DNA of 64,000 bases from Allobosea sp. Root381 (GTDB taxonomy: Bacteria > Pseudomonadota > Alphaproteobacteria > Rhizobiales > Beijerinckiaceae). Numbering within the stretch: the stretch's first letter is position 1; every line of letters begins with the position of its first letter. The notes beneath the pieces are model-generated. The model worked only from the letters and a program-made list of their open reading frames with translations. It ran no database searches and had not been told where the DNA came from. Below, in pieces: positions 30,927 through 39,735 of the stretch. The stretch is from assembly GCF_001429395.1 (NCBI RefSeq), contig NZ_LMJT01000041.1:363230-427229 (forward strand), read 5' to 3'. Position numbers and translations under genes: made by a program.

Positions 30927-32863
30927 TAGAACTCCGCCCATTCATCCGCGCGCGCGCCGCCGGCCACACGCCGAAGCTGCCCCTGCCAGGTCTTCGCCGC
31001 CGGCTCCGGCCGGCGCATCTCGTTGGGCCGTGGGCGCGCCGGCGCGACCGGTACGGCGGCCACGACCTGCCTCTGCGGCCGGGCCGGCTCGACGGTTGCC
31101 CGATAGGCCGTCTGCCTCGGCTCCGGCTCGGCGCGAGCGCGCTCCCCCGCCCGGAAGAATGCGACGAGCTGCCTTAGCGTCACGATCTCGGTCATCAGCT
31201 CGCCGGCGGAGGTCGCGCTCTGCTCGGCAAGCGCCGAGTTCTGCTGCGTCGTCTCGTCCATATGGGCGACGGCGCGGCTCATCTCGTCGATGCCGTGCGC
31301 CTGCTCGGCCGCCGCCTGCGAGATCTCGCCGACCGTGACGGAAACCTTGCCGGCAGCTGCGACGATACGCTCGAGCGCATCGCCCGTCGAGCGCACGAAG
31401 CGCACGCCTTCCCCGACCTGCTGGTTGGAGCTGGCGATCAGCGTCTTGATGTCCTTGGCCGCCTGGCCGGAGCGCTGCGCGAGCGCGCGCACCTCCGAGG
31501 CCACGACGGCGAAGCCCCTGCCCGCCTCGCCGGCGCGCGCCGCCTCGACGGCCGCGTTCAGCGCCAGCAGATTGGTCTGGAAGGCGATGTCGTCGATCAC
31601 CGAGACGATCTCGGAGATGCGCACCGAGGAGCTCTCGATGCGCTCGATCGCACCGACCGCCTGCGCCACGACCTCCTTGCCGTCCTGGGCCACCCCCATC
31701 GCCTCGTTGGCAAGCTCCGTCGCCTCGCGCGAACGGCTGGCGCTCTGCTTGACGGAGGCCGCGAGCTGTTCGGTCGTCGCGGCGGTTTCCTCGATATTGG
31801 CGGCCGTCTGCTCGGTGCGGGTGGCGAGGTCGCCCGCACCGGCGTCGATCTCGCTCGCGGCCCGGGCGACATGGCCCGCCGTGCCCTGGATGGTGGCGAC
31901 GGTCTCGGCCAGATGCGCCAGCGCTGTGTTCAGGCTCGCCTTCAGCTCGGCCAGGCGCCCGCGATAATCGCCCGTCATGCGCTGCGTCAGATCGCCCTCC
32001 GCGAGCCTTTCGGCCACCGCGGCGAATTCGCCGACCGCGTTCTCGACAAGCGCGTTGATCTCGTTCATGCCCCCGGCGATCCGCTGCAGGGCGTCAGGCT
32101 TGCCGGCCAGCGGCACGCGGCGGGAGAAATCGCCCTCGACGGCGGCCGCGACCATTTCGGCGACCTCGGTGGCGGCGGCAAGCTCGTCGGTCAGTTCCAG
32201 CCACTCGACGGCGGTACCGAGGCGGCGCCCGTCGGCATGCATCACCGGCGACAGCGACAGCGAGACGGTGCGGCGGCCCAGCGCGAAGCGGATCGCCTGC
32301 TGTCCCTGCAGGCCGCCCGCCTGCCACTGGACGCTCTCCATGACCCGGCCGAGCATGTCCTTGGCCGAGCAGCCCGGGAAGGCGGCGCGGAAATCCTCCT
32401 GCGCCTCGCCGAAGAACCGCAGCAGCGACTTGTTGACGTAGACGACGCGGCCCTCGCCGTCGCAGACCATGACATTGGTGCGGCAACCATCCAGCGCCGC
32501 GCGGATGCGGGCAGCCTCGACGCCGGTCTCGTGCATCGCCTTGAGCGCGCGGGCCAGTTCGCCGATCTCGTCGCCGCGCTCGAGGCCGGGAACGGCCTCC
32601 TCCGCGCCGACCTGGAGCCGGCCGATCGCATCGCGCATGGCCGCGATCGGCCGCAGGACCTGCCGGACCGCGAGCCAGGCGACAAGCCCGGTCAGGCCGA
32701 GGCCGGCCGCGCCGAGGCCGAGCTGCGCGCCCATGTCGAGCCGCCCCAGGGCGGCCTGATAGGAGACGGCTCCTGCGGCACCGCCCGCCGTGAGGGCGGT
32801 GGTGGCGAGCAGGAGCGGCAGCTTGAACGAGAGTCGCGTGAAGGGACCGAAGACGCTGCCCAT
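30926..32863 (-). CDS. Methyl-accepting chemotaxis protein with PAS domain and minimal periplasmic loop
   Basis: A 645-aa receptor. Two membrane segments at about 14-34 and 47-67 are joined by a loop of only about 12 residues, so there is no periplasmic ligand domain. A HAMP region follows (about 68-118), then a PAS domain (about 120-235, VMVCDGEGRVVYVNKSLLRFF) and further HAMP-like helices (EGDFSRRVPL, EGDLTQRM). The signalling hairpin has the conserved tip IAFQTNLLALNAAVEAARAGE. After a proline-rich linker the protein ends DEWAEF, matching the xWxxF tether that recruits CheR or CheB. Sensing is therefore expected to be cytoplasmic, for example redox or a metabolite. It overlaps cheR. Confidence 0.95.
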   Translation of the reverse strand: MGSVFGPFTRLSFKLPLLLATTALTAGGAAGAVSYQAALGRLDMGAQLGLGAAGLGLTGLVAWLAVRQVLRPIAAMRDAIGRLQVGAEEAVPGLERGDEIGELARALKAMHETGVEAARIRAALDGCRTNVMVCDGEGRVVYVNKSLLRFFGEAQEDFRAAFPGCSAKDMLGRVMESVQWQAGGLQGQQAIRFALGRRTVSLSLSPVMHADGRRLGTAVEWLELTDELAAATEVAEMVAAAVEGDFSRRVPLAGKPDALQRIAGGMNEINALVENAVGEFAAVAERLAEGDLTQRMTGDYRGRLAELKASLNTALAHLAETVATIQGTAGHVARAASEIDAGAGDLATRTEQTAANIEETAATTEQLAASVKQSASRSREATELANEAMGVAQDGKEVVAQAVGAIERIESSSVRISEIVSVIDDIAFQTNLLALNAAVEAARAGEAGRGFAVVASEVRALAQRSGQAAKDIKTLIASSNQQVGEGVRFVRSTGDALERIVAAAGKVSVTVGEISQAAAEQAHGIDEMSRAVAHMDETTQQNSALAEQSATSAGELMTEIVTLRQLVAFFRAGERARAEPEPRQTAYRATVEPARPQRQVVAAVPVAPARPRPNEMRRPEPAAKTWQGQLRRVAGGARADEWAEF

Positions 32864-32934
32864 TTTGGTGTCGTTTCTTGTTTGGCCCGCGCTTTTCCCT
32901 ACGCGACTCCTCGGGCCCTTGATGCTTCGGGCGA

Positions 32935-33447
32935 TCAGCCTGCGCGTGCGACCCGCGCCGGACCTTCGACGCCGCCGTCGCGGATCACGGCCGCGAGGTC
33001 GAGCAGCGCCACGATGTCGGTATCGAGCAGCACCAGGCCTTCGATCAGGCCGTGCTCGTCCCGCTCCAGATCGGGCGCCGGGCGCACTGCGCTGACCGGC
33101 ACGTCGACGATGTCGGAGACCGAATCCACCAGCAGCCCGGCAACCTTGTCCTCGATGTCGACAACGACGATCACATGCGTCGCGGTGGCATCGGTGGTGC
33201 CCATCCCGATCGAGGTCCGCAGGTCGTAGACCGCGAGGATGACGCCGCGCAGGTTCAGCACGCCGCGGACATGCGGAGCCGCATGCGGCAGCGGCGTCGT
33301 CGCCTGCCAGCCCTTGATCTCGCGCACCATGCCGACGTCGATGCCGAAGGTGCGGTCGCCGACCTTGAAGGTGACGATCCGGCGCGCTGCCGATTCCGGC
33401 TGCGCCGACGAGAAGTGCTTTTCGCCGAGTTGCAGGGTCATGGTCAT
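32935..33447 (-). CDS. cheW: Chemotaxis adaptor CheW
   Basis: Couples CheA to receptors in signalling arrays. The 170-aa single CheW domain shows IVTFKVGDRTFGIDVGMVREI near residues 23-43, then VRGVLNLRGVILAVYDLR and VVDIEDKVAGLLVDSVSDI. The ATG overlaps the cheA stop by four bases (ATGA). The first 20 residues (MTMTLQLGEKHFSSAQ) precede the fold and are unremarkable. Confidence 0.96.
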   Translation of the reverse strand: MTMTLQLGEKHFSSAQPESAARRIVTFKVGDRTFGIDVGMVREIKGWQATTPLPHAAPHVRGVLNLRGVILAVYDLRTSIGMGTTDATATHVIVVVDIEDKVAGLLVDSVSDIVDVPVSAVRPAPDLERDEHGLIEGLVLLDTDIVALLDLAAVIRDGGVEGPARVARAG

Positions 33448-35762
33448 CCAGCCAGTTTCAGTTCGGTTGCAGGGTGCCGCTCATGCGAGGCGGCCAGGCG
33501 CAGCATGGAATCCACGTCGAGGATCAGCGCGACCAGGCCGTCACCCAGGATGGTCGCAGCCGATGCGCCATGCACCGTGCCGTAATTGCCTTCCAGGCTC
33601 TTCACGACGACCTGCTGCTGCCCGACGATCTCGTCGACGGCGATGCCGACATTGTCGCCGCGTTCGGTCTCGGCGATGATGATGATGTTCTCGTTCGGCG
33701 AGCCGGAGGAGCCCATCAGTGCGCCCAGGCGGTGCAGCGGCGTGATCTCGCCGCGCCAGCGCAGCACTTCCTGGCCGAAGGTCAGATGCTCGATCGGGGT
33801 CGAGGCGAGATGCTGCGTCTCGATCACGCTGGCGATCGGGATGACGTAGCGGTCACTGCCGCAGCGGATGACCATGCCTTCCAGGACGGCCAGGGTCAGC
33901 GGCAGGGCGAGCGTGAACTTGCAGCCCCTGCCCGGCTCGGAATCGACCGAGATGCGGCCACCGAGCGACTCGACGTTCCGGCGCACCACGTCCATGCCGA
34001 CGCCGCGGCCCGAGACGTCGCTGACCACGTCCGCCGTGGAGAGGCCGGCCGCGAAGATGAGCTGGTCGATCTCCTCCGGCGCGAGCTTCTCGTCGGCACC
34101 GACGATGCCGCGCGACCTGGCCTTGGCCAGCAGCTTGTCGCGACCGATGCCGCGCCCGTCATCGGTGACGGAGATGACGATGCGTCCGGCGCGGTGCTCG
34201 GCGACGAGCTTGATCGTGCCTTCCGGCCCCTTGCCCGCGGCGATGCGGTCTTCCGGCGTCTCCAGCCCGTGATCCATCGAATTGCGGATCATATGGGTCA
34301 GCGGGTCAGCCAGTTCCTCGATGATCGTCTTGTCGACCTCGGTGTTCTCACCCTCGAGCACCAGGCGGACTTCCTTGCCGAGCGTCTGGGCGAGTTCGCG
34401 CACCAGGCGCGGCATGCGCTGGAACACCGCCTTCACCGGCTGCGCGCGCACGGCCATGACATGGTCCTGCAGCTCGCGCGTCTGGCGCGAGAGGGTCAGG
34501 ATACCTTCGGCGGTCTTGGCGTAGACATCGTAGGGAAGCGAGCGGACGCATTCCACCAGCATCGACTGGGTGATGACGATCTCGCCGACGAGGTTCATGA
34601 GCTTGTCGATGCGGTCGAGATCGACGCGCACGCTGACGGCCTGGCGCTGGCGCGCCGCGGCCGCGTCATTGGCCGGCGCGCGGGCGGCGGCCTTCGGAAC
34701 CGGCGGAGCCTCGACGATGGCAGCGACCGGCGCCGGCACGGCGACCGGGGCGGCCGGCGGCGCGACGGGCGCGGATGCCGCCTCGGGCGCAGGGCCAAGC
34801 TTGGCGAGGATCGCGGAAAGATCGGCCGCGACCGAACCCGAGACCTCGGAGGCCTGTGTCGCCGAAGCGGCGATCGGTGCTGCCGCAGGCGCGGCGGCCG
34901 GCAGGTCGTCATTGGCCGGCGCGTCGTCGCGGACCTCGATCTCGAATTCTTCGGTCGCGAGCGTGAAATCGAAGCGGCTGTAGATTTCCTCGATCGTCAA
35001 TTCGGTGCGCATCGTGACGACGAAGCGCATCCAGCAGTCGGAAACGTCGATCGTCTCCAGCGGCGGCACATGGCTGAGGTCGCAGGCGATCGAAACGATG
35101 TCGTCCGCCGGCAGCGAGGCGAAGACGACGCGCGGCTCGATGACACGACGGAACAGGTCGTTCTCGGGCGAGATGCGCAGGATGATGTCGCGGCCGGGCT
35201 TGGTCGAGGCGGGCTGGGCGGCGGGTTCGTCGTCCCAGCCGCTGTCGGCGGCTGAAGCCGCGAAGCCAGTCTTGGCTTCGACCATCGCGAGCAGGTTGCC
35301 GAGCGCGGCGATACCGGGAGGCACATCGCCGGCAGGCGCGGCAGGTACGGCAGGCGCAGGCGCGATCGGCGCCACGGCTCCCGGCGCCTTGCCGACCTGC
35401 TCTAGCGCTTCCAGGAGGTCGGGGCGCGGTCGGGCGGGCTCATCGTTGCGCGCGGCGGAGACCAGGTCGGAGACGGCGTCCGAGCAGCGCAGGAACAGCG
35501 CGAACGGCGCCTCGCCGATCGCGACGCGCCCGGAGCGCAGATGGTCGAGCGAGGCCTCGAAGACATGGGCGAAGGCGACCAGCTCGGTGCAGCCGAAGGC
35601 GCCCGCGCCGCCCTTGATCGAATGGATCGCCCGGAAGGCGCCGTTGACGTCCTCCGGATCGGTCGATCCTTCGTCCAGCGCCTGCAGGCGTTGTTCGAGC
35701 GCTCCCAGGAGCTCTTCGCACTCCTGGAAGAAGGTCTGCTTGAGTTCCGCCAACGGATCCAT
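33444..35762 (-). CDS. cheA: Chemotaxis histidine kinase CheA
   Basis: Autophosphorylating kinase of 772 aa that donates phosphate to CheY and CheB. Domains in order: HPt/P1 with H47 in RAIHSIKGGAGAFG; an alanine/proline-rich linker with a folded insert (about 170-310) in the P2 position; P3 dimerisation around VDLDRIDKLMNLVGEI; P4 ATPase with N-box MIRNSMDHGLE, G1 DDGRGIG and G2 SGRGVGMDVV; and P5 CheW-like, ending in IVGQQQVVVKSLEGN. The start at 35762 (MDPLAELKQTFFQE) aligns with the HPt domain, while longer frames run into the upstream cheY gene. It is 10 bp from that gene and overlaps cheW. Confidence 0.97.
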   Translation of the reverse strand: MDPLAELKQTFFQECEELLGALEQRLQALDEGSTDPEDVNGAFRAIHSIKGGAGAFGCTELVAFAHVFEASLDHLRSGRVAIGEAPFALFLRCSDAVSDLVSAARNDEPARPRPDLLEALEQVGKAPGAVAPIAPAPAVPAAPAGDVPPGIAALGNLLAMVEAKTGFAASAADSGWDDEPAAQPASTKPGRDIILRISPENDLFRRVIEPRVVFASLPADDIVSIACDLSHVPPLETIDVSDCWMRFVVTMRTELTIEEIYSRFDFTLATEEFEIEVRDDAPANDDLPAAAPAAAPIAASATQASEVSGSVAADLSAILAKLGPAPEAASAPVAPPAAPVAVPAPVAAIVEAPPVPKAAARAPANDAAAARQRQAVSVRVDLDRIDKLMNLVGEIVITQSMLVECVRSLPYDVYAKTAEGILTLSRQTRELQDHVMAVRAQPVKAVFQRMPRLVRELAQTLGKEVRLVLEGENTEVDKTIIEELADPLTHMIRNSMDHGLETPEDRIAAGKGPEGTIKLVAEHRAGRIVISVTDDGRGIGRDKLLAKARSRGIVGADEKLAPEEIDQLIFAAGLSTADVVSDVSGRGVGMDVVRRNVESLGGRISVDSEPGRGCKFTLALPLTLAVLEGMVIRCGSDRYVIPIASVIETQHLASTPIEHLTFGQEVLRWRGEITPLHRLGALMGSSGSPNENIIIIAETERGDNVGIAVDEIVGQQQVVVKSLEGNYGTVHGASAATILGDGLVALILDVDSMLRLAASHERHPATELKLAG

Positions 35763-35772
35763 GGACAAGGCC

Positions 35773-36132
35773 TTAGTTCTGGTAACGAGCGACGAGACCG
35801 AGCAGCGTATTGGGCTCGAAAGGCTTGACCATCCAGGCGCTCGCGCCGGCGCGGCGGCCTTCGGCCTTGATCTCCGCGCCATTCTCCGTCGTCAGCACGA
35901 TGATCGGCGTGTTCTGCCCGGCGGGACGCGCCCGGCAGGCCCGGGTGAACTCGATGCCGTCCATCAGCGGCATGTTGAGATCGGTGATCACGAGATCCGG
36001 CTTGAATTCGTCGAACTTGACCAGGCCTTCCTCGCCATTCTCCGCTTCCGCCACCTCGTGCCCGGCATTGCGCAGGGTCAGGCTCAGCAGGCTGAGCAGT
36101 GTCTTGGTGTCGTCGATCGCCAGAATGCGCAT
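35773..36132 (-). CDS. cheY: CheY-type response regulator
   Basis: 119-aa receiver with the complete set of functional residues: acidic pair D7-D8 (LAIDDTK), phospho-site D51 (LVITDLNMPLMDG), T in IVLTTENG and K in WMVKPFEP. It lies directly upstream of cheA and downstream of a STAS-domain gene, all probably in one transcript. The LNMPLMDG motif is the standard CheY type, so this is the more canonical of the two complete CheY proteins in the cluster. Confidence 0.94.
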   Translation of the reverse strand: MRILAIDDTKTLLSLLSLTLRNAGHEVAEAENGEEGLVKFDEFKPDLVITDLNMPLMDGIEFTRACRARPAGQNTPIIVLTTENGAEIKAEGRRAGASAWMVKPFEPNTLLGLVARYQN

Positions 36133-36137
36133 TCAAA

Positions 36138-36419
36138 TCACTCCAGAACGAGAGCGCTGTGAGCGGGATCGAAACCGATCGCCCGCAGGGATTCGCGGCA
36201 CTCTAAGGATGCAGCCTTGAGCGAAACCTGCAGCCCGCGTGCCTTCGCGCTCACCGCGGCGGCATGCAGCAGCTGGATCCACAGGCTGGGCAGCGGCCCG
36301 GCTCCGGCACATTCGACGGCGATGCTCTCCTTCTGCTCCAGCGCGACAAGCAGCTGATTGCGGAAGGTTGCGGCTTCTGAGCGACCCAGAAACGCGGGGA
36401 GCGAGACAGTGATGATCAT
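36138..36419 (-). CDS. STAS-domain protein in the chemotaxis operon
   Basis: Small soluble protein, 93 aa from ATG 36419 (104 aa if ATG 36452 is used; neither has a clear ribosome-binding site). The STAS fold is suggested by IITVSLPAFLGRSEAATFRNQL, then SIAVECAGAGPLPSLWIQLLHAA, where the serine sits at the phosphorylatable position of anti-sigma-antagonist-like domains. A third strand follows (GLQVSLKAAS). The stop is 5 bp before the cheY start. STAS genes recur in some alphaproteobacterial chemotaxis clusters; the role is not established. Confidence 0.8.
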   Translation of the reverse strand: MIITVSLPAFLGRSEAATFRNQLLVALEQKESIAVECAGAGPLPSLWIQLLHAAAVSAKARGLQVSLKAASLECRESLRAIGFDPAHSALVLE

Positions 36420-36604
36420 GAAGGGAGGACCCGGGATTGCACTGCCGACCATCGCGGCAAACTGGTAAAAATTTCATGAACCGTCCCGGGCTCGGCTTCG
36501 CTCCTTGGGCGAAATCAAGGCGGTGCCCCAAGCTCCGCGCAAGCTTCGCGGAAGGCGGTGATCCCACGACCGGTCCGAGCCCCGCTCCGCGCCGGCAGGC
36601 GTAT

Positions 36605-37072
36605 TCAGAACATGGCGTTGCTGATGGCGCGCGGCACGAGCGTGATGCTGCCGCTCTGCTCGCGGTACTTGCGCGGGATGTTGATGATCCCGGTCAGGTG
36701 AAGCCAGAGATTGTTGGGCGAGATCGGCTTGGTGATGATCTCATGCGCACCGAGCTTCGCCGCCTGGACGACCGAGCGCCGGTCCGCCTTCTCCATCATG
36801 ACGAGAACCGGCGCCTTGGCGAAGGGCGAGGTCTTGAAGGAGCGGATCGCGGCGAGGCACTTGATGCTGCCATTGTCCGGCAGGTCCCAGTCCAGGATCA
36901 CGATGTTCGGCTGCTTCTGGATGAACATCGTGGCAGCCGACGCCAGGTCCGACGCCTCGAAGATGCGGTGCAACTGGGCCTGGTAGAGCATCGTGCGGAC
37001 GATGCGCCGGTAATGCGGGCTCGCGTCAATCAGCAGCACCGACAGGTTGGGAAATGACGGCGCTATATGCAT
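36605..37072 (-). CDS. Receiver-domain protein with degenerate active site
   Basis: A 155-aa protein with one receiver-like domain (about residues 10-130) and a basic C-terminal tail. The putative phospho-acceptor D61 is kept (IVILDWDLPDNGS) and the lysine is present in IITKPISPNN. But the metal-binding acidic pair reads IDAS, with alanine for the second acidic residue, and the switch threonine region reads VLVMMEK. It may bind partners without normal phospho-switching or be only weakly phosphorylated. It lies between the soluble chemoreceptor gene and the STAS gene. Confidence 0.85.
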   Translation of the reverse strand: MHIAPSFPNLSVLLIDASPHYRRIVRTMLYQAQLHRIFEASDLASAATMFIQKQPNIVILDWDLPDNGSIKCLAAIRSFKTSPFAKAPVLVMMEKADRRSVVQAAKLGAHEIITKPISPNNLWLHLTGIINIPRKYREQSGSITLVPRAISNAMF

Positions 37073-37129
37073 GGTGCGGGCTCAGCCACTTAACTCAACC
37101 TGAAGACACGATACGCAACGCGGAGACGA

Positions 37130-38584
37130 CTAGACGCTGAGTCCGAAACGGAAGCCGCCCCAATGCCGGCCGTTCACCATGATCGGCGCCGACAGGTCTT
37201 CCATCACCAGGAAGGCGCCGCCGCCCATGTCGCGGCGATAGGTCTGCAGCAGGAACGGCTTGCGGTTGCGCGCCGCCGCCAGCCCCGTGCGATCGTCGAA
37301 GATGCGCCGGTTGCGGCAGTTGGCGTTGTTCCACACCGGGTCCGGCCCCTGGGGCTGCGAATATTTGCGGTTATGGGTCGGCAGCAGGCCGTTGCGGTCC
37401 ACTGCCGCGCAGAACACGATGCGGCGGTTCGAGGCGAGCAGAGCCTCCTGAATCGGCGGCAGCACGCGGTCGCACAGCGGCACGAAGCGCGTCAGGTACT
37501 GCACGGGGTCCGTGCCGGGGGTGGGCTGATAGCGCTCGTCGAAGAGGTCGGCCAGGCTGAGCTCGCCACGCTCCAGCGCCTGCTCGAACAGCCCGCCGAT
37601 CGTGGCTGCCGTCTCGATCGCGGTGGCGATCAGCTCCGATTGCGCCGTGCGCACGCCTGAAGCCGCGATCGCACCCAGGATGCCCTCGCTGATCGCGACG
37701 AGCGAGTCGCTGCGCTGCGTCGCCCGCTCCAGGTTCTCGCTGGACTGATCGACGCCTTCGACGAGCTCCTTCAGGTCCTCGCCCGCCTTGGCGAAGGCGA
37801 CGGCGTTCTCCCGCGTCGGGTTGGAGATCGCGTCGATGTCGCGGATCAGATCGACGACCGAGCGGCCGAAGCTGTCGAGCTCGCCGAGCTGATGCGAGAT
37901 CGACCGGCTTTCCTCGCTGGCACGGCGTGCCGTCGATGCGTTCTCGTCGCTCCTGCTCGCCAGCAGATCGACGGACTTGACGAGCGCGTCGAGCTGCCTG
38001 GCGCTGAGCACGGTCGCCTCGCGCGTCTGCTCGGCCAGATGCTTGACCGCCGCGGCGATGACCGCGAAGCCCCGCCCCGCCGCGCCGCTGCGCGCGGCCT
38101 CGACCCCGGCATTGATCGAGAGAAGCTGGATCTCGCGCGCGATCGACTGGATCGCATCACTCGAGGCCCTGACCTGATGGGCATCGGCGACGGCCTGGGC
38201 GAGCGCCTCCGAGATCGACTGGGCTCCCTGCGACAAGGCCTCGATGTCCGACTGCGCCGCATTGAGACCAAGCTTGACGGCCCCGGTCACGCGCTCGAGC
38301 CCCACCTTGACCACGGAGGCCGTCGTCTGCGCGCCCTCCGCCGCCTGCTGGATCGAGCGATTGGCCCGCGCCACCTGGTCGACGGCGGTGACGACGCGGT
38401 GGAGCCCCTGCGCCTGTCCCTCCAGCTGCCGGGTCACATCGCCGATCCGCCCGGAGATGTCGGTGATCTCCAGCCCCAGCTTGCCGAAGCGCTCGGAGAT
38501 GTCGCGCACGGCGCGCTCCGCGGCGGCTTCGGTCCGCAGGTCCTCATTGGCCGGCTCAGGGGCCTTCAGCGCGAGCGCGTTCAT
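37130..38584 (-). CDS. Soluble methyl-accepting chemotaxis protein with C-terminal sensor
   Basis: A 484-aa receptor with no membrane segment and reversed layout. The coiled-coil signalling region is N-terminal (about 20-320), with a divergent tip IQLLSINAGVEAARSGAAGRGFAVIA near 152-177. The sensor is C-terminal (about 330-484): a Cache-like domain with PTHNRKYSQPQG, the cysteine- and arginine-bearing NCRNRRIFDD (from residue 422) and the ending IMVNGRHWGGFRFGL typical of Cache strands. It is probably the first gene of the chemotaxis cluster and reports a cytoplasmic signal. Confidence 0.9.
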   Translation of the reverse strand: MNALALKAPEPANEDLRTEAAAERAVRDISERFGKLGLEITDISGRIGDVTRQLEGQAQGLHRVVTAVDQVARANRSIQQAAEGAQTTASVVKVGLERVTGAVKLGLNAAQSDIEALSQGAQSISEALAQAVADAHQVRASSDAIQSIAREIQLLSINAGVEAARSGAAGRGFAVIAAAVKHLAEQTREATVLSARQLDALVKSVDLLASRSDENASTARRASEESRSISHQLGELDSFGRSVVDLIRDIDAISNPTRENAVAFAKAGEDLKELVEGVDQSSENLERATQRSDSLVAISEGILGAIAASGVRTAQSELIATAIETAATIGGLFEQALERGELSLADLFDERYQPTPGTDPVQYLTRFVPLCDRVLPPIQEALLASNRRIVFCAAVDRNGLLPTHNRKYSQPQGPDPVWNNANCRNRRIFDDRTGLAAARNRKPFLLQTYRRDMGGGAFLVMEDLSAPIMVNGRHWGGFRFGLSV

Positions 38585-38761
38585 GGTCGGCGGGTCCTTT
38601 ACGGGCCTCTGGCAACACAGGAACGCTAGCGAAACGCGGTAAATTGCGGGTTAATGCAACTTTATGGGGAAGCGGACTTATCCCTCACGCGCCCGAGCGC
38701 CAACCGCGTCAAAGCAGCGGCGGGAGGGAACCGGCACGGGCCGAAACCGTATACTCGGGGG

Positions 38762-38783
38762 CATCCGTGGACGCCGACGGATG
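38762..38783. promoter_or_regulatory. Inverted repeat upstream of the superoxide dismutase gene
   Basis: CATCCGT - 8 nt - ACGGATG about 48 bp before the start at 38831, in the gap between the divergent chemoreceptor and sod genes. It may be an operator; no known consensus recognised. Confidence 0.3.
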
Positions 38784-38830
38784 GTTACGCTAGGGCATGT
38801 CGAATGGCGACATCGCAATGGAGAATTCGC

Positions 38831-39577
38831 ATGACCACACCAATGTCTCTGTCTCGCCGATCCCTGCTGGGTTGCGGTGCCGCCGCGATTACCCTCGTGG
38901 CCGCACCGAAGGTCTGGGCGCAGGCCGCGGCGCCGGCCGCGCCGACCGGCCCCTTCTCGCTGCCGAAGCGCGCCTATGAGGCGGCGGCGCTGGAACCGCA
39001 TATCGATGCAACCACGATGGACATCCATTACAGCCGCCACCATGCCGCCTATGTCGCGGGCATGAACAATGCGGCGAAGGAATATGGCGTGCTTGCGAGC
39101 AAGCCGCTGCAGGAACTGCTCGCCGAGATCGGGCAGCTGCCCGAAGCGGTGCGGCTCGCCGTCCGCAACTCCGGCGGCGGCCATGCCAACCACACCATGT
39201 TCTGGGAGATCATGGGCCCCGGTGCCGGCGGCGCGCCGACCGGCGAGGTCGCGGCCGCGATCACCCGCGACCTCGGCGGCTTCGACAAGTTCAAGGCGGA
39301 TTTCGACGCGGCCGGCCTGCGCGTCTTCGGCTCGGGCTGGGTCTTCGTGACCGTCGACAAGGACGGCAAGCTCGCCCTCCTCGCCAAGCCGAACCAGGAC
39401 AGCCCGCTGATGGAAAAGCGCATGGTCCTGCTCGGCAACGACGTCTGGGAGCATGCCTATTACCTGAAGTACCAGAACCGCCGCGCCGACTACCTCAAGA
39501 ACTGGTGGAACGTGGTCAACTGGGCGAAGGTTAACGAGCGCTACGCCGCCGCCAAGGCCGGCAAGCTAGGCGTCTGA
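38831..39577 (+). CDS. Exported superoxide dismutase, Fe/Mn family
   Basis: Dismutates superoxide outside the cytoplasm. The 248-aa product has a Tat-type leader (LSRRSLLGCGAAAITLVAA, cleavage after VWAQA near residue 33), so it is exported folded with its metal. The metal ligands are in MDIHYSRHH, GGGHANHTMFW and DVWEHAYY, and NQDSPL carries the glutamine usual in Mn-type enzymes; the metal preference is still an inference. The start at 38831 has GGAG upstream. A terminator hairpin follows. Periplasmic Fe/Mn-SODs are uncommon, since exported SODs are usually Cu/Zn type. Confidence 0.92.
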   Translation: MTTPMSLSRRSLLGCGAAAITLVAAPKVWAQAAAPAAPTGPFSLPKRAYEAAALEPHIDATTMDIHYSRHHAAYVAGMNNAAKEYGVLASKPLQELLAEIGQLPEAVRLAVRNSGGGHANHTMFWEIMGPGAGGAPTGEVAAAITRDLGGFDKFKADFDAAGLRVFGSGWVFVTVDKDGKLALLAKPNQDSPLMEKRMVLLGNDVWEHAYYLKYQNRRADYLKNWWNVVNWAKVNERYAAAKAGKLGV

Positions 39578-39600
39578 TCGCTTACCGTTGTCGACGACGC

Positions 39601-39629
39601 AAGGCCCGGCCTTCTGCGGCCGGGCTTAT
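39601..39629 (+). terminator. Terminator of the superoxide dismutase gene
   Basis: Stem GCCCGGCC / GGCCGGGC with loop TTCTGC at 39604-39625, preceded by AAG and followed by TTATC. The U tract is short. Confidence 0.65.
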
Positions 39630-39735
39630 CGACCAAGCGGTCGAAGCCAAGAAGCCACCGCATGGCGCGCGTTCCCGCTTTGCCGGGGCGCCGATATCGT
39701 GAGGCTCGTCACGCTCATGGCCTCGGTTTCCCATC

